Origin: Streptomyces caatingaensis | GTDB taxonomy: Bacteria > Actinomycetota > Actinomycetes > Streptomycetales > Streptomycetaceae | DNA length: 64,000 nucleotides | NCBI RefSeq assembly: GCF_001187435.1 | Contig: NZ_LFXA01000012.1 | Span: 1 to 64,000 of the forward strand | Reading direction: 5' to 3' | Shown: one piece after another, positions 25,210 to 33,483 of the stretch | Layout of the letters: every line of letters starts with the position of its first letter | Position numbering within the stretch: the first letter of the stretch is position 1 | Notes under the pieces: model-generated | The model's input: the letters and a program-made list of their open reading frames with translations, nothing else | What the model was told of the DNA's origin: nothing | Databases searched by the model: none | Position numbers and translations under genes: made by a program

Positions 25210-25905
25210 CTACGGCCGGCCGAGCGGCTGCCGGGCCCGGGCGGCGAGGTGGTGCGGGGGCTCGATGCCCTCGGGCAGCGCGGGGTCGGGTTCGAGGGCG
25301 CCCCAGTGCTGGTGGAGCGGCAGGGTGCCGGCCCAGAGGCCGAGAGCGGCGTCCGGGCCGTCGCCGTCGTCCGGCGGCCCGGTGCGGATCTTCACCGACG
25401 CCTCGGTCAGCTCCAGCGCGAGCAGCGCCGTGGCGGCGAGCTCCTTGCGGCTGGGCCCGCGCACGTAGTCCCACTGGCCGGGGGTGACGTGCTCGGTGAG
25501 ACAGCGCAGGCCGGCGAGCTTCTCCTCGGGGTCGGTGACGAGCCGCGGGACGCCGTAGACCATGGCGCTGCGGTAGTTGATCCCGTGCTCGAAGACCGAG
25601 CGGGCCAGCACGAGTCCGTCGACGTGGGTGACGGTGAGGCAGACGGCGGCCCGCGGCGAGGCGGCCAGGCTGCGGCTGGCGACCGAGCCGTGGAAGTAGA
25701 GGGTGTCGGCCGTCGCACCGTAGACGGTCGGCACCACCATGGGGGTGCCGTCGACGACCACGCCGAGGTGGCACAGGAAGCCGTCGCGCAGCACGGCGTC
25801 GAGATCGGCCCGGCGGTCGCTGCCCTGCTCCCGCAGGCGGCGGTGCCGGGTGCGTTCGGTCGGGGAAAGGACGTCGGGCGGCACATGCTGCGCCTGCTCG
25901 GTCAT
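25210..25905 (-). CDS. pyridoxamine-5'-phosphate-oxidase-like FMN-binding protein
   Basis: 231 residues with the split-barrel fold of the family: GFLCHLGVVVDGTPMVVPTV, TADTLYFHGSVASRSLAASP, AVCLTVTHVDGLVLARSVFE, HGINYRSAMVYGVPRLVTDP. The SxxNYRSxxxxG pattern belongs to the MSMEG_6871/Nim-related flavin-binding group and not to true PdxH. Role unknown; relatives bind FMN, F420 or heme and reduce or sequester small molecules. It reads in the same direction as the aminotransferase, 74 bases upstream, and divergently from the N-hydroxylase. It might help in the hydrazine pathway or in self-protection, but this is inference. Confidence 0.8.
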   Translation of the reverse strand: MTEQAQHVPPDVLSPTERTRHRRLREQGSDRRADLDAVLRDGFLCHLGVVVDGTPMVVPTVYGATADTLYFHGSVASRSLAASPRAAVCLTVTHVDGLVLARSVFEHGINYRSAMVYGVPRLVTDPEEKLAGLRCLTEHVTPGQWDYVRGPSRKELAATALLALELTEASVKIRTGPPDDGDGPDAALGLWAGTLPLHQHWGALEPDPALPEGIEPPHHLAARARQPLGRP

Positions 25906-26122
25906 ATCGCGGCTTTCTCATCGGTGCGACCCGAACGGGCCGTTCGAAGACGAGCGCCAGACTGCCCGCAGGAAGGCCGGTTTGGCAAGGGATCCCCGGG
26001 CTCCCGGACCGGCGGGCCAATATTCGATCAAGTCACCGGAGAACGCTTGCCATTGGCCCCCGACTACGCAAAGGTGTTCGAGCGATACCGCCGCTTGGCG
26101 CCTCGACGACGGAAGTACGGGG
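25906..26122. promoter_or_regulatory. divergent promoter region of the putative hydrazine cluster
   Basis: About 217 bases separate the FMN-protein start and the N-hydroxylase start and should contain both promoters. I see no iron-box-like dyad of the DmdR/IdeR type (TTAGGTTAGGCTCACCTAA class), which would be expected for a siderophore cluster. No clear -10/-35 pair stands out. Confidence 0.4.
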
Positions 26123-27526
26123 ATGACGGACAACCATTCCGCGGCCGAGCCGCTCGACCTTGTTGGCGTGGGCATAGGCCCGTTCAACCTCTCGCTGGCG
26201 GCGCTGGCCGACGGAGTCCCCGGCCTGCGCACCGCGTTCCTGGAGCGGAGCCCCGAATTCCGGTGGCATCCGGGGCTGCTGATCGACGGGACCACGCTCC
26301 AGGTGCCCTTCCTGGCCGACCTGGTGAGCCTGGTGGACCCCACCAGCCCGTGGTCGTTCCTCGCCTACCTCAGGGCCACCGGGCGGCTCTTCCCGTTCTA
26401 CTTCGCCGAGCGGTTCCACATCGACCGGGCCGAGTACGACGCCTACTGCCGCTGGGCCGCCGAGGCCCTGCCCCACTGCCGCTTCGGCCACCAGGTGGAC
26501 GCGGTGTCCTGGGACGAGGAGCACGGCGCGTTCGCCGTCGACCACACCGTCGAGAGCGCCGACGGGGAAGTCGTCTCCGCCGGGCGGCAGTTCGCCCGCA
26601 ACCTCGCCCTCGGCATCGGCACCGAACCCACCGTCCCCCCGGTCTTCCGCCCCCTGACCGGCGACCCGTCGGTCACCGTCGTGCACTCCGCCGACTACCT
26701 GACGCATCGCCAGGAACTGCTGGGAAAGCGGCACATCACCGTCGTCGGCTCCGGGCAGTCCGGCGCCGAGGTCTTCCTCGACCTGCTGCGCGCCCGGCCC
26801 GCCGGCGCCGAGGGCCTCCAGTGGGTCAGCCGCTCCCCCGCCTTCGCGCCCATGGAGTACTCCAAGCTGGGCCTGGAGCAGTTCACCCCCGACTACACCC
26901 GCTTCTTCCACCGCCTCCCCGAGCGGACGAGGGACGAACTGCTCCCCCGGCAGTGGCAGTTGTACAAGGGCATCAGCGCCGACACCATCTCCGACATCCA
27001 CGGCGAGCTCTACCGCCGCACCGTCGGCGGCGACTGGCCCGCGGCCGTGCTGCGCCCCGCCACGGACGTCGTGGCCGCCCGCCGCCGGGAGGGCCGCGTC
27101 GAGCTGGAGCTGGAGCACACCCAGGAGGGGGGCCGGACGACGCTGGCCACCGACGCCGTCGTCCTCGCCACCGGCTACGCCGAGCGCCCCGCCGACGCCC
27201 TCCTGCGCGGCCTCGCCCCCTTCCTGGTCCGGGACTCCTCCGGCCGGCCGGTGGTCGACGCCGACCAGCGGCTCGTCCTCGAAGGCCCGGTCCGCGGCTC
27301 GGTGTTCGTCCAGAACGCCGAGCGCCACACCCACGGCGTCGGCGCTCCCGACCTCGGGCTCGCGGCCTGGCGCTCGGCCGTCATCCTCAACGCGCTGACC
27401 GGCCGGGAGGTCCACCGGCTGCCCGCCCGCACGGCCTTCACCACCTTCGGGATCCCCGTGGACCCCGGGCCGTCCGCCGACGGCCCGGCCGGCCGGGCGG
27501 CCGGATCCACCGCGCGAGCCACCTGA
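26123..27526 (+). CDS. flavin-dependent N-hydroxylase (lysine/ornithine/diamine monooxygenase)
   Basis: 467 residues from ATG 26123. FAD motif DLVGVGIGPFNLSLAALADG with the family's GxGPFNL signature; then PGLLIDGTTLQVPFLADLVS, LVDPTSPWSFLAYL, NADPH motif ITVVGSGQSGAEVFLDLL, and the C-terminal VVLATGYAERPADALLRGLA and LAAWRSAVILNALTG. Enzymes of this family (IucD, SidA, PvdA, RhbE, Spb38) hydroxylate the terminal amine of lysine, ornithine or diamines using NADPH and O2. It is followed after 21 bases by a cupin, then a MetRS-like ligase and an FAD oxidase. Those partners point to N-N bond formation instead of hydroxamate synthesis. The true substrate is open: lysine as in Spb38, or 1,3-diaminopropane from the neighbouring Dat-Ddc pair. 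Confidence 0.9.
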   Translation: MTDNHSAAEPLDLVGVGIGPFNLSLAALADGVPGLRTAFLERSPEFRWHPGLLIDGTTLQVPFLADLVSLVDPTSPWSFLAYLRATGRLFPFYFAERFHIDRAEYDAYCRWAAEALPHCRFGHQVDAVSWDEEHGAFAVDHTVESADGEVVSAGRQFARNLALGIGTEPTVPPVFRPLTGDPSVTVVHSADYLTHRQELLGKRHITVVGSGQSGAEVFLDLLRARPAGAEGLQWVSRSPAFAPMEYSKLGLEQFTPDYTRFFHRLPERTRDELLPRQWQLYKGISADTISDIHGELYRRTVGGDWPAAVLRPATDVVAARRREGRVELELEHTQEGGRTTLATDAVVLATGYAERPADALLRGLAPFLVRDSSGRPVVDADQRLVLEGPVRGSVFVQNAERHTHGVGAPDLGLAAWRSAVILNALTGREVHRLPARTAFTTFGIPVDPGPSADGPAGRAAGSTARAT

Positions 27527-27547
27527 CGACCTACCGAGGAGACAGCC

Positions 27548-27898
27548 ATGCTGATCAGGAAGACGGGCGACGACCAGCTCGTCGACGCCTACGGCATCCG
27601 TTACCAGCAGATCTACCCGCACGGCGGCGAGGAGCTGGCGCCCTGGGGCGTCGGCCGCGCCGTCGTCGAACCCGGCGGGGCCACCGAGCCGCACAGCCAC
27701 GACGACCACGAGATGTTCGTGTTCCTCTCCGGGCGCGGCGTGCTGACCGTCGACGGCGAGGAGTGCGAGGTCGGCCCCGAGGTCACCGCCCTCATGCCGG
27801 GCGGCAGCGTGCACCACGTCCGCAACAGCAGCGACACCGAGCGGCTGGTCTTCCTCTCGGTGTACTGGCCCGTCCCGCACGGGCCGATCGACCTCTGA
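27548..27898 (+). CDS. small cupin protein, probable half of a hydrazine synthetase
   Basis: 116 residues from ATG 27548 after AGGAG. A single cupin barrel with the first metal motif in EPHSHDDHEMFVFLSGRG (His-x-His...Glu), then VDGEECEVGPEVTALMPGGS and the second-motif histidines in VHHVRNSSDTE. In characterised hydrazine synthetases (Spb40-type) a zinc-binding cupin domain is fused to a methionyl-tRNA-synthetase-like domain, and the cupin rearranges the O-aminoacyl hydroxylamine ester into an N-N bond. Here the cupin is a free protein with the MetRS-like gene directly after it (45 bases). It is therefore best read as the rearranging subunit. Generic cupins are very diverse, so the assignment rests on context. 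Confidence 0.75.
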   Translation: MLIRKTGDDQLVDAYGIRYQQIYPHGGEELAPWGVGRAVVEPGGATEPHSHDDHEMFVFLSGRGVLTVDGEECEVGPEVTALMPGGSVHHVRNSSDTERLVFLSVYWPVPHGPIDL

Positions 27899-27943
27899 CC
27901 CCACCCGCACGCCGCCCCCAGCGCGCCTCCGACCGGAGCCCCC

Positions 27944-29590
27944 ATGCCCTCCACCTTCACCCTGGTCACCGCGGCCCCGCCCACGCCCAACGGCGATCTC
28001 CACCTCGGCCATCTGTCGGGCCCGTACTCGGGCGCGGACACCGCCGTCCGCGCCCGGCGGCTGCTCGGCGGCGAGGGCCTGTTCGTCACCGGCTCCGACC
28101 TCCACCAGAGCTATGTGCCGGTGAAGGCCCGGCGGGACGGCACCGACTCGCTGGAGATGGCGGAGGGCTTCGCCGACGAGATCGCCCGCATCTTCGCCTC
28201 GGCCGGCTTCGCCCCCGACGCCTACGTCCGGCCCTGGCGCTCGGACCTGCACACCACCCTCGTCCGCGAGTTCTTCACCCGTCTCCACGACCGGGGCGCG
28301 CTGCGCGTCCGCACGGAGAAGGCCCTGTTCTGCGCCGGCTGCGACCGCTACCTCTTCGAGGCGCACCTCACCGGCAAGTGCCCGCACTGCGGCGCCGGCA
28401 GCGACGGCAACTCCTGCGAGAACTGCGCCCTGCCCAACGAGGTCACCGACCTGGTCGCCCCCGTGTGCAACGCGTGCGGCGGCCGGCCGGAGGAACGCCC
28501 CGTGGAGCGGCTGGTGTTCCCGCTCGGCGAGTACGCCGACCGGCTGCGCGCCTTCCACGCGGCCACCGCCATGAGCCCCCAACTGGAGGCGCTGTGCGCG
28601 GACATGATCGAGCGGGGGCTCCCGGACATCCCGGTGGGTCACCCCACCGACTGGGGCCTGCCGATGCCCGTCCCCGGCTTCGAGGGCCACCGCGTCTACG
28701 TGTGGGCCGAGATGATGCCGGGCTACTTCGCGGAGCTGGCCGAGGGCCTGCGCGCCACGGGCCGCGACCCCGACGAGTGGCGGACGGTCTGGAACGACCC
28801 CCGCACCGAGATCGTCCAGTTCTTCGGCTTCGACAACGGCTACTTCCACGCCCTGCTGCAGCCCGCCCTGCTCATGGCGTACGACCCGGACTTCCGGCTG
28901 CCGACGGCGCTGGTGACCAACGAGTTCTACCAGCTGGGCGCCTCCAAGTTCTCCACCAGCAGGCGCCATGCCATCTGGGCCGGCGACCTGCTGGCCGCCG
29001 TCCCGGCGAGCACCGCCCGCTTCGTCCTCGCCCACGACCGGCCCGAGAACGAGCGGACGTCCTTCTCCTGGGACCGCTTCCACGAGCTGGCCGACGAAGA
29101 GCTGGCCGGGCGCTGGCAGTCCTGGCTCACCGGCCTGTTCGCCCGGCTGGAGACGCAGGCCGGCGGCACGGTGCCGGACGGCACGCCGCTGCCCTCCCAG
29201 GAGCGGTTCCTGCGCCTGCTGGAGGGCATCGCCGAGGAGTGCCTGGCGGCCTACTCCCCCGCCGCCTTCTCCCCCCGGCGCGCCACCCGTCTGCTGTGCG
29301 AACTCGTCACCTGCGCGCGGGACTTCGCCGCCGCCCAGGCCCGCACCCGGGACTCGGGGCGGACGGCGGCCGCGCTCGCCGCCGAGGCCGCCGCCGCGCG
29401 TCTCCTCGCCCAGCTCTCCTACCCCGTCATGCCCGAGTTCGCCGAACGGCTGTGGACCGCGCTCGGCGAGACGGGCACCCCGCTGTGGGACGGTGTGCGG
29501 CCGCCCGCCGCCGGACGGCGCGTCGCCACCGCGGCCCGCTTCTTCGAGCCCCTGCCCGCCGACCTCGAAGAGCGGGTCATGACCTCATGA
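27944..29590 (+). CDS. stand-alone methionyl-tRNA-synthetase-like ligase
   Basis: 548 residues from ATG 27944. Class I synthetase landmarks: the HIGH-type motif in PPTPNGDLHLGHLSGPY, the zinc knuckles CAGC, CPHC, CENC and CNAC at about residues 129-180, DNGYFHALLQPALLMAYDP, and the KMSKS-type loop in YQLGASKFSTSRRHAIW. It resembles MetRS but ends in a short helical domain without a tRNA-binding EMAP-like extension. A second housekeeping MetRS would not be placed between a cupin and a flavin oxidase. In Spb40-type enzymes such a domain activates an amino acid with ATP and esterifies it to the N-hydroxyl group of the co-substrate. Which amino acid is used (glycine, glutamate or another) cannot be read from the sequence. 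Confidence 0.85.
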   Translation: MPSTFTLVTAAPPTPNGDLHLGHLSGPYSGADTAVRARRLLGGEGLFVTGSDLHQSYVPVKARRDGTDSLEMAEGFADEIARIFASAGFAPDAYVRPWRSDLHTTLVREFFTRLHDRGALRVRTEKALFCAGCDRYLFEAHLTGKCPHCGAGSDGNSCENCALPNEVTDLVAPVCNACGGRPEERPVERLVFPLGEYADRLRAFHAATAMSPQLEALCADMIERGLPDIPVGHPTDWGLPMPVPGFEGHRVYVWAEMMPGYFAELAEGLRATGRDPDEWRTVWNDPRTEIVQFFGFDNGYFHALLQPALLMAYDPDFRLPTALVTNEFYQLGASKFSTSRRHAIWAGDLLAAVPASTARFVLAHDRPENERTSFSWDRFHELADEELAGRWQSWLTGLFARLETQAGGTVPDGTPLPSQERFLRLLEGIAEECLAAYSPAAFSPRRATRLLCELVTCARDFAAAQARTRDSGRTAAALAAEAAAARLLAQLSYPVMPEFAERLWTALGETGTPLWDGVRPPAAGRRVATAARFFEPLPADLEERVMTS

Positions 29591-29627
29591 CCGGGCGCCG
29601 GTACGGCGGGGGCCCGGTGACCGCGCC

Positions 29628-30710
29628 GTGAGCGGAACGGCCCTGGTGGTCGGGGCGGGCGTCTTCGGCCTGTCCGTCGCCCGCGAACTCGCCCTGCGCT
29701 CCTGGTCGGTACGGGTCGTCGACCCCCGCCCGCCGGGGACGCGGGGCCCCTCGGCCGGGGAGACCCGCATCCTGCGCTGTGCGCACGGAACGGACCCCTG
29801 GTACGCGGAGCTGGCCCGCCGGGCCACCGCGCAATGGCGGGCGCTGGAACGGGAGTCGGGACGCCGGCTGCTCCTGCCGACGGGCGTGCTCACCCTGGGC
29901 CCGGCCGCCGACGACGGCTGGGAGCGGGCCGCGCACGGGCACTTGACGCGCCTCGGCGTCCCCGCCGAGCTGCTCACGGCCGGAGCGGCCGCCCGCCGCT
30001 TCCCCGGCTTCGCCCCGGGCCCCGGATCCCCGGGCGGCACCGCCCTGTTCGAGCCGGAGGCCGGGGTGCTCCTCGCCCGGGAGGCGACGGCCGCCCTCGC
30101 CGCGTCCGCCACCGCCCACCGGGCCGAGCTGATCCGGGCCGAGGCCACGGCCCGCGACGGCGGCACGGCCGTCGTCGGGGGCGAGCCCTGGCCCGCGGAC
30201 CTCACCGTCTGGGCCGTCGGCACCGCGCTGCCCGCCCTGTTCCCCGGGCTGACCACCGTCCGCCCGGTGCGCCAGGACTGCTGGTACGTACGGCCCGGGG
30301 GCCCGTGGGCGGCCGACGGCCGTCAGCCGGCCTGGCTGGACCGGGCCCACGGCTGCTACGGCATCCCCGCCGTGGCCTCGCACGGCGTCAAGGTCGTCCC
30401 CGACGTGGAGACGCCCCCCGGCGCCCCCGCGGACCCCCGGCCCGGCGAGGCTCCCCCGGCACTGCGCGCCTATCTCCGCGCCCGCCTGCCCGCCCTCGCC
30501 GGCGCCCCCGTGACCCACCGCGAGGTGTGCTCGTACGCCCTCGCCGCCGACGAGCACTTCGTCCTGGCCCGCCACCCGGGCCGCCCCGGCGTCTGGCTCG
30601 TCGGCGGCGACTCGGGGCACGGCTTCAAACACGGGCCCGCCTGGGGCGCGTTCGTCTGCGACGTCGTCGAGGGCCGGCGCGCCGCCCCGCCGCGCTTCGC
30701 CCTGCGCTGA
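29628..30710 (+). CDS. FAD-dependent amino-acid oxidase (DAO / glycine-oxidase family)
   Basis: 360 residues from GTG 29628. It begins SGTALVVGAGVFGLSVAREL (Rossmann GxGxxG), with the acidic strand end VRVVDP, then RGPSAGETRILRCAHGTDPW, FEPEAGVLLAREATAALAAS and the C-terminal GVWLVGGDSGHGFKHGPAWG, which closes the FAD site as in sarcosine/glycine oxidases. In the s56-p1 pathway the homologous Spb39 oxidises the hydrazine intermediate so that the carrier half leaves and a hydrazino acid is released. Position three genes after the N-hydroxylase and two after the cupin fits the same role. The start overlaps no other gene; 37 bases separate it from the ligase stop. Confidence 0.85.
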   Translation: MSGTALVVGAGVFGLSVARELALRSWSVRVVDPRPPGTRGPSAGETRILRCAHGTDPWYAELARRATAQWRALERESGRRLLLPTGVLTLGPAADDGWERAAHGHLTRLGVPAELLTAGAAARRFPGFAPGPGSPGGTALFEPEAGVLLAREATAALAASATAHRAELIRAEATARDGGTAVVGGEPWPADLTVWAVGTALPALFPGLTTVRPVRQDCWYVRPGGPWAADGRQPAWLDRAHGCYGIPAVASHGVKVVPDVETPPGAPADPRPGEAPPALRAYLRARLPALAGAPVTHREVCSYALAADEHFVLARHPGRPGVWLVGGDSGHGFKHGPAWGAFVCDVVEGRRAAPPRFALR

Positions 30711-30748
30711 CGCCCGTCCACCACCCGACAGCCCCCCGGAGAGAGCCC

Positions 30749-31897
30749 GTGCCGCCCGTCCTGTGGATCCTGACCGCCGGCGCGTTCACCGTCGGCACGG
30801 ACGCCTACGTGATCGCCGGTGTCCTGCCCGACCTGGCCCGGGACCTGGGGGTGACGGTGGGCGCGGCGGGGCAGCTCGTCACGGTGTTCGCCGCGGTGTA
30901 CGCGCTGGCCGCTCCGGTCGTCGCCTCGTCCACCGCCGCGCTCTCCCGGCGCGGCGCGCTGTCGGCCGCGCTGGCGGCGTTCGTGGCGGGGAACGCGCTG
31001 ACCGCCGCCGCGCCCGGCTACTGGCTGGTCATGCTGGGCCGGGTGGTCGCGGCCGTGGGAGCGGCCGGGTTCACGCCGGCGGCCTCCGCGGCGGCCGCGG
31101 ACCTGGTGGCGCCCCGGCACCGGGCGAGGGCCCTGGCCGCCGTGGTCGGCGGGCTGACCGCCGCGACCGCGCTCGGCGTGCCGCTGGGCACCCTGGTGGC
31201 GGGGGCGCTGGGCTGGCGGGCCACGCTCGGCGCCGTGGCGGTGCTGGGCCTCGTGGCGCTCGCGGGGACGGCCGCGCGGCTGCCGGCCCTGCCGCCGGGG
31301 GCCCGGCTGCCGCTCGCCCGGCGGCTGGCGGGCCTGCGGAACCCGGCGGTGCTGCTCGTGCTCGCCGTCTCCCTGTTCACCGTCACCTCCGAACAGCTCG
31401 TCTACACCTACGTCGGGACCGCGCTGGCGCCCGCCACGGGGGACCGGGCCGGGGTGCTGGCCGTGCTCCTGTTCGTCTTCGGCCTGGGCGCGGTCGTCGG
31501 CAACGCGGTGGCGGGCTGGGGCACGGACCGGTTCGGCAGCCGCGTCACCCTGCTCGTGGCGGTCGGCGGCATGACCGCGGACCTGGCACTGCTGCCGTGG
31601 TGGTGCCGGAGCCTGCCCGCCGCCGGGGCGGCGATGTTCTGGTGGGGGCTGACGGGGTGGATGTACGTCGTCCCCCAGCAGCACCGGCTGCTCGTCCTCG
31701 CCCGCCCCGGCGGCCCGCTGGCCGTCGCCCTCAACAGCTCCGTCCTCTATCTGGGCATCGCGCTCGGCGGCGCGCTGGGCGGCGCGGTCCTCCACTTCGC
31801 CGCGCCGTCCCGGCTCGCCGTGCCCGCCGTGCTGCTGGGCGCGCTCGCCCTGGTGACGGCCGCGACGGGCTACCGCGAGGCGCCGCGCGCCACGTGA
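30749..31897 (+). CDS. MFS exporter (DHA1-type)
   Basis: 382 residues from GTG 30749 after GGAGAG. About 12 hydrophobic segments; motif A-like loop after helix 2 (SSTAALSRRGALSAALAAF); motif C-like glycines in helix 5 (VVGGLTAATALGVPLGTLVA). The opening WILTAGAFTVGTDAYVIAGV is typical of drug-efflux DHA1 carriers of the arabinose-efflux/chloramphenicol-resistance group. As last gene of the five-gene plus-strand run it probably exports the hydrazine product or protects the producer. It converges with the next gene, leaving only eight bases between the stop codons. Confidence 0.88.
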   Translation: MPPVLWILTAGAFTVGTDAYVIAGVLPDLARDLGVTVGAAGQLVTVFAAVYALAAPVVASSTAALSRRGALSAALAAFVAGNALTAAAPGYWLVMLGRVVAAVGAAGFTPAASAAAADLVAPRHRARALAAVVGGLTAATALGVPLGTLVAGALGWRATLGAVAVLGLVALAGTAARLPALPPGARLPLARRLAGLRNPAVLLVLAVSLFTVTSEQLVYTYVGTALAPATGDRAGVLAVLLFVFGLGAVVGNAVAGWGTDRFGSRVTLLVAVGGMTADLALLPWWCRSLPAAGAAMFWWGLTGWMYVVPQQHRLLVLARPGGPLAVALNSSVLYLGIALGGALGGAVLHFAAPSRLAVPAVLLGALALVTAATGYREAPRAT

Positions 31898-31905
31898 GGC
31901 GGCGC

Positions 31906-33426
31906 TCACCGCGGCGGGATGCAGTCGGTGGGCGGGCGGCCCTCGGGCCAGGAGAGCCGGACGAAGACGGGGGTGCCGTCCGCCGACAACTCCATGATGG
32001 GGACGGCCTTGTTGTACGGGTTGCCGTGCACGTCGAGGCAGATCCAGCCGCCGGCGCCCTCGACCTTCTGGGGGCCCATGAGGCGGGGCCACTCGTTGGC
32101 CACGCTGACGAGCTTGGGCAGGTGGCCCGGGTCGGGGGTGCGGATGCCCTGGACGACGGTGGCCATCGCGTCGTAGGCGACGATGGCCTGCCCGTCGGTG
32201 AGGTCGTCGTGGCCGAGCGGCCCGATGCCCAGGTCGGCGGACTTGGCGGCCAGCCGGGCGAAGGTCTCGTAGGCGCCGCGCGAGCCGCCGGACGGGGGCG
32301 CCGAGGAGCCGCGCCAGGCGTCGGGGTGGGCGAGGGCGGTGTAGCGGACGGTCACCTTGTGACGGACCGCGGACCGGTCCAGCCCGGGGTCGCCGCCGAG
32401 GTACGAGCCCTCGTCGCCCGTGAGGACGGTGACGGGCCGGTCCTGGCAGGGGCGGCCGCTCAGCGCGTTGATGAACTCCCGCAGCTGGGCGTGGCGTCCG
32501 GCGAAGAAGACGTTCTCCGCGTCCTTGGCGCCGCAGACGAAGAGGGCGATCTGGCGGGCGGTGCTCGCCGTGCTGCCGAGGTCGGTGGAGTCGATGGGCT
32601 GCGGCTGGTACGGGGAGTCGGCCAGGAGGCGGTTGAAGACGTCGCGGAGGGTGCCCGCGTAGCGGTCGCCGGGGTTGCGGTCGTGGACGAGCAGGGACTT
32701 CCTGGGGTCGGTGCGGCCGAAGTGGGTCAGGGCGCGGGCCTCGTCGCGGTTGGTGGGGACGACGCGGGCGAGGCCCGGGAAGGGCTCCTCCCGGTCGTTG
32801 TTGGCGATGTCGTCGGCCGTGATGGTCGTCCCGACGACCGGGACGTGCCGGGCGGTGAGCGCGGCGACGGCGTCCTTGGTGCCCTGGCCGCTGGTGGCGA
32901 CGCCGGTCACGGCCCGCAGCCGGTCCGGCCCGTCGGTCATGGCGACGAGCCGGTCCACGACCGGGCGCCAATGGGCGTCCTCCTTGCCGGTGTTGGCGAG
33001 CACCAGGCGGATCGGCGGCCGTTCCCCGTTGGACTCGTGGTTGGCCCGGTACTGCTGGAGGTAGGCCCCCTCCACAGAGTGCACGATCTTCGCCCGGCGG
33101 ACGGGGTCGTCCGAGTCGAAGGGCATCATCACGGCGACGGTCGCGTACGTGCCCGGCTCCAGGGTGTCGTTCTCCCGCGCGATCGCCTCGCTGACCGGTT
33201 TCAACTGCTCGTTGCCGAAGGCGAATCCGTCACCGGACACCCCGACGCACTCGTCGTCGGGCCCGGTCCGCTCGACGCCCGCCGCGCACGACCGGTCGGG
33301 GTGGAAGGAGTCCCACGCGAACCAGGCGCCCGCCCCGAGGACGGCCAGGGCCACGACGACGGCGACGATCCGGGTGAGGAGGTTGGGGGCGAACAGGTCG
33401 CGGACCGCGTCGATCGCTCTGCGCAT
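31906..33426 (-). CDS. membrane-anchored periplasmic-binding-protein-like receptor
   Basis: 506 residues from ATG 33426 after GGGAG. A basic N-terminus and one transmembrane segment (LLTRIVAVVVALAVLGAGAW) come first. An extracellular part with the type 1 binding-protein fold follows: TYATVAVMMPFDSDD, SVEGAYLQQYRANHE, LRAVTGVATSGQGTKDAVAA, VPVVGTTITADDIANN, AENVFFAGRHAQLREFINAL, QAIVAYDAMATVVQGIRTPD. Two cysteine pairs are likely outside. It has no lipobox, so it is anchored by its helix and not by lipid. No ABC permease is nearby. Instead it follows a large P-loop protein by 57 bases in the same direction. The pair could be a sensing device. Ligand unknown; branched amino acid-type ligands are usual for the fold. 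Confidence 0.75.
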   Translation of the reverse strand: MRRAIDAVRDLFAPNLLTRIVAVVVALAVLGAGAWFAWDSFHPDRSCAAGVERTGPDDECVGVSGDGFAFGNEQLKPVSEAIARENDTLEPGTYATVAVMMPFDSDDPVRRAKIVHSVEGAYLQQYRANHESNGERPPIRLVLANTGKEDAHWRPVVDRLVAMTDGPDRLRAVTGVATSGQGTKDAVAALTARHVPVVGTTITADDIANNDREEPFPGLARVVPTNRDEARALTHFGRTDPRKSLLVHDRNPGDRYAGTLRDVFNRLLADSPYQPQPIDSTDLGSTASTARQIALFVCGAKDAENVFFAGRHAQLREFINALSGRPCQDRPVTVLTGDEGSYLGGDPGLDRSAVRHKVTVRYTALAHPDAWRGSSAPPSGGSRGAYETFARLAAKSADLGIGPLGHDDLTDGQAIVAYDAMATVVQGIRTPDPGHLPKLVSVANEWPRLMGPQKVEGAGGWICLDVHGNPYNKAVPIMELSADGTPVFVRLSWPEGRPPTDCIPPR

Positions 33427-33483
33427 CGCGCACTCTCCCGTGTGAAGTGATGTGCGGTTCCGGCTGGTCGGCGGGCGGCGCGG

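Noticed and set aside
27944..29590. Housekeeping or resistance-type methionyl-tRNA synthetase
   Set aside because: A resistance copy cannot be excluded from motifs alone, but the position between a cupin and a DAO-type oxidase behind an N-hydroxylase fits the hydrazine-synthetase context far better.
29577..30632. Open frame opposite the DAO-type gene
   Set aside because: Gly/Ala/Arg-rich antisense shadow; the plus strand holds the intact FAD motifs.
21888..31897. Reading the Dat, Ddc and N-hydroxylase genes as an ordinary NRPS-independent siderophore cluster
   Set aside because: No IucA/IucC-type synthetase, acetyltransferase, siderophore receptor or iron-box-like site is visible, and the cupin, MetRS-like and DAO genes do not fit that route.
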